Assembly: GCF_039523075.1 (NCBI RefSeq)
Contig: NZ_BAAAEP010000003.1
Span: 115,238 to 179,237 of the forward strand
From: Caenispirillum bisanense
Lineage (GTDB): Bacteria; Pseudomonadota; Alphaproteobacteria; Rhodospirillales; Rhodospirillaceae
Direction of reading: 5' to 3'
Length of the DNA stretch: 64,000 nucleotides
The notes beneath the pieces are model-generated. The model ran no database searches and was not told the DNA's origin. It was given only the letters and a program-made list of their open reading frames with translations. A program made the position numbers and the translations under genes. This document shows positions 1 through 9,525 of this stretch, piece by piece. The first letter of the stretch is position 1. Every line of letters starts with the position of its first letter.

Positions 1-15
1 TGCCGCCCTCGCCTA

Positions 16-3000
16 GCTTCAATGAGGCCCCGGCGGTTGGGCCGGGGAGGCAAGCTGCTTAAGGGCGAGCGGTGGACCGAAGGGCAGTTGCTTCAATGAG
101 GCCCCGGCGGTTGGGCCGGGGAGGCGTCGCGCTTGTCGCCCAGGGCGATCGTCCACGCGTTGTGCTTCAATGAGGCCCCGGCGGTTGGGCCGGGGAGGCG
201 ACCTGACCATCATCTACGGTGGCCGGGCGCTGTTTATCGCTTCAATGAGGCCCCGGCGGTTGGGCCGGGGAGGCTCGGCGGTGTACCTTCCACGACCACC
301 CCTCGTTCACCGCGCTTCAATGAGGCCCCGGCGGTTGGGCCGGGGAGGCCTGGATGCCGGTGGGGTAGTCGGCCGTCTTCTGGCGGCTTCAATGAGGCCC
401 CGGCGGTTGGGCCGGGGAGGCATCGCAACGGCACTGATCGAAGCCGCTAACCAGGAGGCTTCAATGAGGCCCCGGCGGTTGGGCCGGGGAGGCACCTTGG
501 CTCCAGCGCCACCCGCTACGCCGTGGCGGGTGCTTCAATGAGGCCCCGGCGGTTGGGCCGGGGAGGCGAGTTGCCCGGCCGCAGCACCGGCATCCTGTTC
601 CGCTCGCTTCAATGAGGCCCCGGCGGTTGGGCCGGGGAGGCGCGTGCGCAGGCCGTAGGTCGTGTCCTGGGTTCTGTAGCTTCAATGAGGCCCCGGCGGT
701 TGGGCCGGGGAGGCCGCCGATATGGTGTGTAACATTCGAAACAATCACGCGGCTTCAATGAGGCCCCGGCGGTTGGGCCGGGGAGGCTTCCGAGGTGTAC
801 CAGTACGCGGACGGCGAGATTGACAGCTTCAATGAGGCCCCGGCGGTTGGGCCGGGGAGGCGGGTGCGGAATTCCACCATTAACCCATTGATATCGCGGC
901 TTCAATGAGGCCCCGGCGGTTGGGCCGGGGAGGCAACGCGACCACCAAGGAGCTGTACCCGGACGCCTACGGGCTTCAATGAGGCCCCGGCGGTTGGGCC
1001 GGGGAGGCCGGGTGGGGCGCATACGCCGCGACCCCGGGCAACTTGCTTCAATGAGGCCCCGGCGGTTGGGCCGGGGAGGCTTGAGTACAAGATGAAGAAG
1101 GGTCGTTATGTCGCTGAAGCTTCAATGAGGCCCCGGCGGTTGGGCCGGGGAGGCCCGACGAGGTCTTCGCCCTGCACCTGCGCATCCTCGAGGCTTCAAT
1201 GAGGCCCCGGCGGTTGGGCCGGGGAGGCGCCATCGGCTGGGAGACGGGGCTCGCCCAAATCACCCTGCTTCAATGAGGCCCCGGCGGTTGGGCCGGGGAG
1301 GCGCCGCTCGCAGACGCGGAGGTGGAGGCCGGGCTTAGCGGCTTCAATGAGGCCCCGGCGGTTGGGCCGGGGAGGCCCCTAAGATCGGCGAGATCAGCAG
1401 CGGCACGCTGCGTACCGCTTCAATGAGGCCCCGGCGGTTGGGCCGGGGAGGCCAGCTCGACAGCATCCCCAACCGCCACGACGACCTCGCGTCAATGAGG
1501 CCCCGGCGGTTGGGCCGGGGAGGCCATCGCTGAGGTGGCGGCGAAGGATGAGTTCCTGTCGCTGCTTCAATGAGGCCCCGGCGGTTGGGCCGGGGAGGCG
1601 CAGGCGTCGCGCACGCCAGTTGCGGGATGCAGCCGCCGCTTCAATGAGGCCCCGGNNNNNNNNNNNNNNNNNNNNNNNNNNNNNNNNNNNNNNNNNNNNN
1701 NNNNNNNNNNNNNNNNNNNNNNNNNNNNNNNNNNNNNNNNNNNNNNNNNNNNNCGCAGGCGTCGCGCACGCCAGTTGCGGGATGCAGCCGCCGCTTCAAT
1801 GAGGCCCCGGCGGTTGGGCCGGGGAGGCATTACACCGCCGATCTTGATGCTACACTCCCAAACAGACGCTTCAATGAGGCCCCGGCGGTTGGGCCGGGGA
1901 GGCAGGCGTCGCGCACGCCAGTTGCGGGATGCAGCCGCCGCTTCAATGAGGCCCCGGCGGTTGGGCCGGGGAGGCCCGCCGCGTGAGACGGTATAGCGGG
2001 CACGGTTTTGCGAAGCTTCAATGAGGCCCCGGCGGTTGGGCCGGGGAGGCATTGTGCCGGCGCTGAAGGCCGGCCGCCTCGTCGTGACGCTTCAATGAGG
2101 CCCCGGCGGTTGGGCCGGGGAGGCTTCGTCCACAGTCCTTCGAAACCGTCAGGGTAAACAGCTTCAATGAGGCCCCGGCGGTTGGGCCGGGGAGGCCCAG
2201 AACCCGTGAGCCGTTTCGGGCCATCCAGACCCTGCTTCAATGAGGCCCCGGCGGTTGGGCCGGGGAGGCTGATCGACTTCCTCGGCGACGCCCGCGCCAA
2301 CCACTCCAAGCTTCAATGAGGCCCCGGCGGTTGGGCCGGGGAGGCCCATCCTCCATCTACGATGGACTCGACTCATATCCGGCGCTTCAATGAGGCCCCG
2401 GCGGTTGGGCCGGGGAGGCCGGCCCTGGCCCGCGAGGTCTACAGGGCGCCGATCAACGCGCTTCAATGAGGCCCCGGCGGTTGGGCCGGGGAGGCTCCTG
2501 CGGCGCCTGAAGGCCGATTTCCGCTTCAAGGAGCTTCAATGAGGCCCCGGCGGTTGGGCCGGGGAGGCAATTATCGGTCATCCGAAGTGCACACTTGCAC
2601 ACTCCCTGCTTCAATGAGGCCCCGGCGGTTGGGCCGGGGAGGCCGTGGGCAATGGGCGTCAGGGCGCGCAGGACGGTCACGGCTTCAATGAGGCCCCGGC
2701 GGTTGGGCCGGGGAGGCCTGTCCGGGGTGAACGGCGGGTGCATGTGCTTCACCCGGCTTCAATGAGGCCCCGGCGGTTGGGCCGGGGAGGCCAGTTCGGC
2801 AAGCTGAAGGCTGCAAGCACTTCGGCTGCTTCAATGAGGCCCCGGCGGTTGGGCCGGGGAGGCCTACCTCACCGGGGTTAGCCTCTTCGAGTTTCAGCTT
2901 GCTTCAATGAGGCCCCGGCGGTTGGGCCGGGGAGGCTCCAGCAGGTGCAGCAGGTCGTGCAGCGGCAGCGCGGCCGCTTCAATGAGGCCCCGGCGGTTGG

Positions 3001-4353
3001 GCCGGGGAGGCGGTGTCGTGAGGGTTCATCGCAGTGCCCCATGATCGCGTATGCTTCAATGAGGCCCCGGCGGTTGGGCCGGGGAGGCGACCGCGTCCGG
3101 CAGCTGCACGTCGGCCATCATCATGCGGCTTCAATGAGGCCCCGGCGGTTGGGCCGGGGAGGCCTCGCCAACTACGTCGTCGCCGTCATCTCGCTGACCT
3201 GGCTTCAATGAGGCCCCGGCGGTTGGGCCGGGGAGGCAGGTTGGTAATGACCTTGCGGCGCGCCTTGATGGCCTCGCTTCAATGAGGCCCCGGCGGTTGG
3301 GCCGGGGAGGCCTGATCGGTTCGATCTGATAGAGCCGGTCATCGGGCTCGCTTCAATGAGGCCCCGGCGGTTGGGCCGGGGAGGCTGACACAGGCGCTCG
3401 GCGTCGTCGCGTCCGCCTTCGCGGTGCTTCAATGAGGCCCCGGCGGTTGGGCCGGGGAGGCAGACATCGCGCGCCGCAACAGCAGAGCGACCGACCTCGC
3501 TTCAATGAGGCCCCGGCGGTTGGGCCGGGGAGGCCCGCTTGCGCACCAGCGCATCTGCCAGCCATACGGCGATGACCAGCTTCAATGAGGCCCCGGCGGT
3601 TGGGCCGGGGAGGCGCCTCCTGGCTGACGCGCCTGACGCTTCCACCGACCCGCTTCAATGAGGCCCCGGCGGTTGGGCCGGGGAGGCCATGCTGAAAGCT
3701 GCCTGTGCCATGCCCTGATTAATCGGGCTTCAATGAGGCCCCGGCGGTTGGGCCGGGGAGGCGGGTGGTTCTGGTACAGCCAGTAGGCCGCCCGCTGCCC
3801 GCTTCAATGAGGCCCCGGCGGTTGGGCCGGGGAGGCGTGGCCCAGGTCGGGGTCCGGGTCGGCCATGAAGTTGCTTCAATGAGGCCCCGGCGGTTGGGCC
3901 GGGGAGGCATTAGGGTTCCCGGCAATGGTCTGACCTCCTGCAGTTGCTTCAATGAGGCCCCGGCGGTTGGGCCGGGGAGGCGACACCACCCGGAAGACCA
4001 GCGTGCGCCGAACCTTGTTGCTTCAATGAGGCCCCGGCGGTTGGGCCGGGGAGGCGGTCCGTGTCCGACGGCCCATCGGCGTATTGACCAGCTTCAATGA
4101 GGCCCCGGCGGTTGGGCCGGGGAGGCCGTCTGCCGCCACCATGCTTGCGTCAACCCGCGGCATATGGCTTCAATGAGGCCCCGGCGGTTGGGCCGGGGAG
4201 GCCGACACGAAGAAGCCGTACACCGCCTCGGCCGATCTGCTGCTTCAATGAGGCCCCGGCGGTTGGGCCGGGGAGGCCGTGGCGGTCCCGTAGTCGCCGG
4301 CCGTGGCGGTCCCCTCGGCTTCAATGAGGCCCCGGCGGTTGGGCCGGGGAGGC
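16..4353 (-). CRISPR. Long CRISPR array, 58 visible 36-bp repeats, open at the left edge
   Basis: Repeats start at 16, 90, 164 and then about every 74 bp until the last at 4318-4353. On the plus strand each begins GCTTCAATGAGG and ends CCGGGGAGGC. Inside is a 7-bp stem, CCCCGGC/GCCGGGG, around a six-base loop. Spacers are 35-41 bp except one of 44 bp (3535-3578). All repeats checked are identical except the one at 1489, which has T to G at base 3. Read on the minus strand the repeat ends in ATTGAAGC, like the conserved ATTGAAA(C/G) end that becomes the crRNA 5' handle. The array is therefore probably transcribed leftward from a leader right of 4353. A hairpin-forming repeat with this end fits type I or III systems; the subtype cannot be set because no cas gene is in the window. 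The first 15 bases are a partial spacer, so the array continues leftward. Confidence 0.98.
1656..1753. other. Assembly gap (98 N) inside the CRISPR array
   Basis: The gap starts 18 bases into a repeat and ends one base before a spacer. The 57 bases before it (1599-1655) are identical to the 57 bases after it (1754-1810), so the flanks may be the overlapping ends of two contigs rather than two real copies. The N run would imply a 45-bp spacer if two repeat ends and one spacer were hidden, which is longer than any seen, so its length is probably an estimate. Confidence 0.95.
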
Positions 4354-4480
4354 GGCGGGCGGGGTTTTGCCCGTTGCGCCAAGGGGCTGCCGGGTCCGCC
4401 GCGAGCGGGTGGCAGTCGTTACGATACCATACCATGTCTGCTCCGCCGGTCAAACGCTGAACGGAGCAGGTTTTTCTATC
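4354..4480 (-). promoter_or_regulatory. Probable CRISPR leader with a minus-strand promoter
   Basis: On the minus strand, TTGACC (4448-4453) and TATGGT (4426-4431) are separated by 16 bp and point into the array. A transcript would start near 4419, about 65 nt before the first repeat. The interval also holds an 8-bp stem, CTGCTCCG/CGGAGCAG (4438-4445 with 4462-4469), followed on the plus strand by TTTTT (4471-4475). That hairpin could stop plus-strand transcripts or be a leader structure. The leader assignment rests on repeat orientation and on the array ending cleanly here. Confidence 0.5.
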
Positions 4481-4805
4481 TTCACAATGGCCTAGAGCCA
4501 CGCGAGCGGGTGCCGGGGAAATGGCAGCACTGGGGCGCTCGCGCATGGGCGGCGGAAATCGCCGCGTGTGAAGTGTACAGGATTATCGGTCCGCGCGGTA
4601 CTGGGAGCGCACGCCGCCAGGGGGGGGAGGGCAGCGTCTTCGGCTGTCATCCGCCGCTCACCCTGTGCCCCCACTCCTGCTCTCGTCTGACATGCGGCAG
4701 GGGAACGGCGGCCCGTAACCATTGCCTAACCGAGTGGTGCTATAGTGCACGGACGAACTGACGGGGGGACACGTCGGACCAAGGCGGGGAAACTGGGAGA
4801 GTGTG
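4481..4805. other. Intergenic region between the CRISPR leader and pflB
   Basis: No convincing gene is seen; the open frames here lack ribosome-binding sites and recognisable products. A TATAGT hexamer at 4741-4746 could be a -10 element for pflB, but no good -35 lies at the right distance. No FNR-type TTGAT-N4-ATCAA site was found, although pfl genes are usually under anaerobic control. Confidence 0.4.
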
Positions 4806-7052
4806 ATGAGCATGCAGGCTGATACCCGCGGTTGGACCGGTTTTCAGGCCGGGCCGTGGCAGGATCGCATCGACGTCCGCGACTTCATCCAGCGCAACTA
4901 CACCCCCTACGACGGCGACGGCGCCTTCCTGGCCGGCGCCACCGCCCGCACCACCGCCCTGTGGCAGGGGCTGGCGGACCTGCTGAAGGAGGAACGGGCG
5001 CGCGGGGTGCTGGCGGTGTCGGCCGACCGGCCGTCGTCCATCCTGGCGCACGAGCCCGGCTACATCGACCGCGAGCGCGAGATCATCGTCGGCCTGCAGA
5101 CCGATGCGCCGCTCAAGCGCGCCATCATGCCCAACGGCGGCGTCCGCATGGTGGAAGCCGGCCTGCACGCCTATGGGTTCGAGCTGGACCCGGCGGTGAA
5201 GGAGATCTGGAGCAAGTACCGCAAAAGCCACAACCAGGGTGTCTTCGACGTCTACAGCCCGGACATCCTGGCCGCCCGCAAGTCGGGCGTCATCACCGGC
5301 CTGCCGGACGCCTACGGCCGCGGCCGCATCATCGGCGACTACCGGCGGGTGGCGCTGTACGGCGTCGATGCCCTGCGCGCCGACAAGGAGCGCGAATACC
5401 ACGAGCTGGACGACGCCGTCTTCACCGAGGAAGTCCTCCGCCTGCGCGAGGAACTGGTGGAACAGTGGCGGGCGCTGGACGAACTGCGGCAGATGGCCGC
5501 CCGCTATGGCTTCGACATCTCCCGCCCGGCGGCGACGGCGCACGAGGCGGTGCAGTGGACCTACTTCGCCTATCTGGCGGCGGTGAAGGAACAGAACGGC
5601 GCCGCCATGTCCTTCGGCCGCGTCTCCACCTTCCTCGACATCTTCATCGAGCGCGACCGCCTGGCCGGCCGGCTGACGGAGGACCAGGCGCAGGAACTGA
5701 TCGACGATCTGGTCATCAAGCTGCGGCTGGTGCGCTTCCTGCGCACGCCGGACTATGACCAGCTGTTCTCGGGCGATCCCACCTGGGTGACGGAATGCCT
5801 GGGCGGCATGGGCGAGGACGGCCGGCCGCTGGTCACCCGCACCAGCTTCCGCTTCCTCAACACCCTCTACAACCTCGGCCCGGCGCCGGAGCCCAACCTG
5901 ACGGTGCTGTGGAGCACCGGCCTGCCGCGCGGCTTCAAGACCTTCTGCGCCCGCGTGTCGGTGGATACCAGCGCCATCCAGTACGAGAACGACGACCTCA
6001 TGCGGCCGCACTGGGGCGACGACTACGGCATCGCCTGCTGCGTCTCGGCCATGCGCATCGGCAAGCAGATGCAGTTCTTCGGCGCCCGCGCCAATCTGGC
6101 CAAGGCGCTGCTCTACGCCATCAACGGCGGCGTCGACGAGAATACCGGCCAGACCGTCGCCCACGGCCTCAGCCCCATCAGCGGCGACGTGCTCGACTAC
6201 GACGAGGTGGTGGCGAAGCTCGACCGCACCATGGACTGGCTGGCGCATACCTACGTCAAGGCGCTGAACGCCATCCACTACATGCACGACAAGTACGCCT
6301 ACGAACGCATCGAGATGGCGCTGCACGACCGCGACATCCTGCGCACCATGGCCTGCGGCATCGCCGGCCTGTCGGTGGCGGCGGACAGCCTGTCGGCCAT
6401 CCGTCACGCCCGCGTCCACGTCATCCGCAACGAGGCCGGTCTGGCGGTGGATTACCGGGTGGAGGGCGACTATCCGGCCTACGGCAACAACGACGACCGG
6501 GCGGATTCCATCGCCGTCTGGCTGACCGAGACCTTCATGAAGAAGGTGGCGGCGCAGCCGCACTTCTACCGCGAGGCGGTGCCGACCCAGTCGGTGCTGA
6601 CCATCACCTCCAACGTCGTCTACGGCAAGAAGACCGGCAGCACCCCCGACGGCCGCCGCGCCGGCGAGCCCTTCGCCCCCGGCGCCAACCCCATGAACGG
6701 CCGTGACGTGAAGGGCTTCATCGCCGCTGGTGCGTCGGTGGCCAAGCTGCCCTACGCCTGCGCCCTCGACGGCATCAGCTGGACCGCCTCGGCAACGCCC
6801 GCCTCCCTCGGCCATTCGCCGCAGGAGCAGGCGGAGAACCTGGTGAACTGCCTGGATGCCTATGGCGGTGCCGGCGGCTTCCATGTCAACGTCAACCTGT
6901 TCAACCGCGACACCCTGGTCCACGCCATGGAGCACCCGGAACTCTATCCGCAGCTGACGGTGCGGGTGTCGGGCTATGCGGTGAACTTCGTGAAGCTGAC
7001 GCGGGAACAGCAGCTGGACGTCATCAACCGCACCTTCCACGCCAGCATGTGA
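4806..7052 (+). CDS. pflB: Formate C-acetyltransferase (pyruvate formate-lyase)
   Basis: This cytosolic glycyl-radical enzyme converts pyruvate and CoA to acetyl-CoA and formate during anaerobic growth. The 748-residue product has the usual PFL length. The catalytic cysteine pair is in GIACCVSAM (about residues 415-420), and the radical glycine is in RVSGYAVNF close to the C-terminus. The ATG at 4806 is chosen over the GTG at 4803 because GGGAGA (4795-4800) lies just upstream; the ATG at 4812 is also possible. The activase gene follows directly, so the two form an operon. Such a fermentative enzyme suggests a facultatively anaerobic host. Confidence 0.97.
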   Translation: MSMQADTRGWTGFQAGPWQDRIDVRDFIQRNYTPYDGDGAFLAGATARTTALWQGLADLLKEERARGVLAVSADRPSSILAHEPGYIDREREIIVGLQTDAPLKRAIMPNGGVRMVEAGLHAYGFELDPAVKEIWSKYRKSHNQGVFDVYSPDILAARKSGVITGLPDAYGRGRIIGDYRRVALYGVDALRADKEREYHELDDAVFTEEVLRLREELVEQWRALDELRQMAARYGFDISRPAATAHEAVQWTYFAYLAAVKEQNGAAMSFGRVSTFLDIFIERDRLAGRLTEDQAQELIDDLVIKLRLVRFLRTPDYDQLFSGDPTWVTECLGGMGEDGRPLVTRTSFRFLNTLYNLGPAPEPNLTVLWSTGLPRGFKTFCARVSVDTSAIQYENDDLMRPHWGDDYGIACCVSAMRIGKQMQFFGARANLAKALLYAINGGVDENTGQTVAHGLSPISGDVLDYDEVVAKLDRTMDWLAHTYVKALNAIHYMHDKYAYERIEMALHDRDILRTMACGIAGLSVAADSLSAIRHARVHVIRNEAGLAVDYRVEGDYPAYGNNDDRADSIAVWLTETFMKKVAAQPHFYREAVPTQSVLTITSNVVYGKKTGSTPDGRRAGEPFAPGANPMNGRDVKGFIAAGASVAKLPYACALDGISWTASATPASLGHSPQEQAENLVNCLDAYGGAGGFHVNVNLFNRDTLVHAMEHPELYPQLTVRVSGYAVNFVKLTREQQLDVINRTFHASM

Positions 7053-7066
7053 CGGAGGCGGCGGCC

Positions 7067-7852
7067 ATGCACGACCTGCACCACGCGGCAGCGCACCTGT
7101 CGCAGGCGCTGCACCACGACCCCGACCACGGCTGGCTGCATTCGGTGGAGACCGGGGCGGCGGTGGACGGACCCGGCATCCGCTTCGTCTACTTCCTGTC
7201 CGGCTGCCTGTTCCGCTGCGTCTACTGCCACAACCCGGATACCTGGAAGCTGCACAACGGCCGCCGCCTCAGCCTGGACGAGGCGGTGGCGGAGGCGGCC
7301 CGCTACGCCGGCTTCCTGCGGGCGGCCGGGGGCGTCACCGTCTCCGGCGGCGAACCGCTGATGCAGGCGCCCTTCGTCGGCCGCCTGCTGCGGCGGCTGA
7401 AGGACGAGCACGGCCTGCACACCGCCCTCGACACCCAGGGCTTCCTCCATGCGGAGGTGGAGGACGACTGGTTCGATGCCGTCGATCTGGTCCTGCTCGA
7501 CATCAAGCACAGCGACCCCGACCGCTACCACCTGCTGACCGGGCAGGAGCTGCAGCCGACCCTGGACTGCGCCCGCCGGCTGGCCGACCTGGGCAAGGCG
7601 ATGTGGATCCGCTACGTGCTGGTGCCGGGTTGGAGCGACGATACCGCCGACATCGCCCGCCTGGCCAACTTCGTCGCCTCGCTGGGGCCGGTGGTGCAGC
7701 GGGTGGAAGTGCTGCCCTTCCACCAGATGGGCGCCCACAAATGGCAGCAACTGGGCCTGCCCTATCCCCTGGCCGACACCCCGGTGCCGACGCTGGAGAC
7801 GACCGAAGCCTGCCGCCAGCAGTTCCGCGACCGGGGGATTTATACGTTGTGA
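7067..7852 (+). CDS. pflA: Pyruvate formate-lyase activating enzyme (radical SAM)
   Basis: This radical-SAM enzyme uses SAM and a 4Fe-4S cluster to place the glycyl radical on PFL. The cluster motif CLFRCVYC (C-x3-C-x2-C) is near residue 45, followed by VSGGEPL, the SAM-binding GGE element. The protein is 261 residues, close to the family length of about 245. The ATG at 7067 is preferred because GGAGG at 7054-7058 lies 8 nt upstream; a GTG at 7049 overlapping the pflB stop is an alternative. It sits 14 bp after pflB and is surely co-transcribed with it. Confidence 0.96.
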   Translation: MHDLHHAAAHLSQALHHDPDHGWLHSVETGAAVDGPGIRFVYFLSGCLFRCVYCHNPDTWKLHNGRRLSLDEAVAEAARYAGFLRAAGGVTVSGGEPLMQAPFVGRLLRRLKDEHGLHTALDTQGFLHAEVEDDWFDAVDLVLLDIKHSDPDRYHLLTGQELQPTLDCARRLADLGKAMWIRYVLVPGWSDDTADIARLANFVASLGPVVQRVEVLPFHQMGAHKWQQLGLPYPLADTPVPTLETTEACRQQFRDRGIYTL

Positions 7853-8513
7853 CATGCCCCTCTGCATGTCTCGCCAGGGGCGGCGACAACCTGCGCAAGG
7901 CTGGGGAAGGTTTCGCTGCGCCGGATGGCTGTGGTGTGTCAGGAGTTCTGAAGGGGGCGCCACGAGGCTGCTGCCGATGCCGATACAGATGGGCGGAAGG
8001 TAAATGCGCCCGTCGTCACCTAGTGAGTGGTGGCAGGCATCCGATCTTGAGGTGAAGCATCTTCCAAGCCTATGCTGGGGCCGCTGCAGCCGCCGTGAGG
8101 ACCGGGCAAGGAACGCCCCGGCGCTGGGCTCTTCATCGGATCCTGGCAAAGTGGAACGTGGCGTCCCACCTCGGTGGTTGCAGTGCCCGTAAGCGTCGTG
8201 CAGTCGTCATGGCGACCGGGAATTGCGTCAGATCCGGCCCTGCCTTCGGCGCTCGTCGATCAGGGTACGCGGGGCGCGGAGTCTGACCTCGGCGACTGCG
8301 CAACGTCAGAAGGGCAGGATGCTCCGTTAGTCCCGATGCATCGCGGGAGGATGCCGGAGCCTGTTTCGGGGCATCTATAATCCCCTCTGTACATCCCAGA
8401 ACGCCGACGGCGCGCCTGGGTCTGAAACCCGGGCACGCCAGATCGGTCGGAGATGTATGCTGTATCAGCCGCCGGTGGCGCCGGGCGCCGGGGCGGCTGG
8501 TATCGGCAGGTGC
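7853..8513. other. 660-bp intergenic region with no recognised gene
   Basis: The interval separates the convergent pflBA and rpsU genes. Its open frames are short, lack ribosome-binding sites and resemble nothing known. No tRNA, RNase P, tmRNA or SRP RNA signature was recognised. A 7-bp stem, AGCCGCC/GGCGGCT on the minus strand (about 8466-8497), follows the rpsU stop but has no U-tract. A TATAAT hexamer at 8376-8381 has no matching -35. Confidence 0.5.
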
Positions 8514-8717
8514 TTAGAAGCCCTCGCGCTCCAGGCGCTTGCGCTCCAGCTTGCGGGCGCGGCGGACGGCCTCGGCCTTCTCGCGCGCCTTCTTCTCCGA
8601 GGGCTTCTCGAAGGAACGGCGGAGCTTCATTTCACGGAAGATGCCCTCACGCTGCATCTTCTTCTTGAGCGCCTTCAGAGCCTGATCGACATTGTTGTCA
8701 CGAACGAGAACCTGCAC
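8514..8717 (-). CDS. rpsU: 30S ribosomal protein S21
   Basis: This is a small basic protein of the 30S subunit that helps initiation. It begins (M)QVLVRDNNVDQALKALKKK, the standard S21 N-terminus, and ends in a Lys/Arg-rich tail. It has 67 residues. The start is set at the GTG at 8717 because the homologous N-terminus is QVLVRDNN and AAGGAG lies about 10 nt upstream on the minus strand. Longer in-frame starts would add unrelated residues. The COQ9-family gene lies nearby on the other strand, a proximity often seen in alphaproteobacteria. Confidence 0.95.
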   Translation of the reverse strand: MQVLVRDNNVDQALKALKKKMQREGIFREMKLRRSFEKPSEKKAREKAEAVRRARKLERKRLEREGF

Positions 8718-8923
8718 GGAACCCCATCTCCTTTCCAAAAACACTAAGTCGCGGCCTGGCAGCACCAAAGGGCGGCGCCAGCCGCGGATCGGTTTTCCTG
8801 ACCGAAGGGCGCAAATAATAACAGCACCGCACCGATCTGTGAAGGGGGTGCAGGCATTATCATGGTGGGTCCGCGGGCAGGGGCCCTGTTTACGGACTGC
8901 GCGGAGGCGAGCATAGTACAGTC

Positions 8924-9493
8924 ATGGCCATTCTGAAAATCGCAAAGATGGGTCACCCGGTGCTGCGCACCCGCGCCGCCGAGGTTCCCGACCCCACCGC
9001 CCCCGAAATCGCCCGCCTAGTGCGCGACATGGAAGAGACCATGGCCGATGCCGGCGGCGTCGGGCTGGCGGCGCCGCAGGTGCATGTGCCGCTGCGGGTG
9101 GTGGTGTTCTACGTGCCCGCCGGCCGCAGCGAGGACGGCCGCCCGGTGCCGCTCACCACCCTCATAAACCCGGTGATCGAGCCGCTGGACGAGGCCACCG
9201 CCGACGGCTGGGAAGGCTGCCTGTCGGTGCCCGGCATGACCGGCCTGGTGCCCCGCTTCAGCCGCATCCGCTACCGCGGCGTCACCCCGGCCGGCGGCGA
9301 GATCGACCGCGAGGCATCCGGGTTCCATGCCCGCGTCGTACAGCATGAGTGCGACCATCTCGACGGCACCCTCTACCCGATGCGCATGCGCGACTTGACG
9401 ACCTTCGGGTTCGTGGACGAGATGAAGCGCGGCGCGGTGGAGCCGGCCACCGCCGCCGACGAAGATGATGACGACCAGGACGAGGCCGGCTGA
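8924..9493 (+). CDS. def: Peptide deformylase
   Basis: The enzyme removes the N-formyl group from nascent proteins. All three metal-site motifs are present: GVGLAAPQ (about residue 45), EGCLSVPG with the metal cysteine (about 90) and QHECDHLDG with both histidines and the catalytic Glu (about 135). The protein has 189 residues, including a short acidic tail (DEDDDDQDEAG) beyond the usual end. The next gene starts 33 bp downstream on the same strand. Confidence 0.96.
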   Translation: MAILKIAKMGHPVLRTRAAEVPDPTAPEIARLVRDMEETMADAGGVGLAAPQVHVPLRVVVFYVPAGRSEDGRPVPLTTLINPVIEPLDEATADGWEGCLSVPGMTGLVPRFSRIRYRGVTPAGGEIDREASGFHARVVQHECDHLDGTLYPMRMRDLTTFGFVDEMKRGAVEPATAADEDDDDQDEAG

Positions 9494-9525
9494 CCGGCCC
9501 AGGCGCGACGAAAGGACCCTGACCC

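Noticed and set aside
19..4434. Many open reading frames inside the CRISPR array on both strands
   Set aside because: They are read-throughs of the repeat (recurring peptides such as RPRRLGRGG and LPGPTAGASLK) and encode no protein.
4303..4761. Open frames between the last repeat and pflB
   Set aside because: No ribosome-binding site, no recognisable domain, and they begin inside the repeat; high GC alone explains them.
4740..7040. Long open frame antisense to pflB (and similar ones antisense to prpE, groEL, bphP, rbbA)
   Set aside because: Long antisense frames are expected in GC-rich coding DNA; the sense proteins carry complete family motifs and the antisense ones none.
8376..8381. TATAAT hexamer as a promoter of a hidden gene
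   Set aside because: No acceptable -35 lies 15-19 bp upstream and no gene follows.
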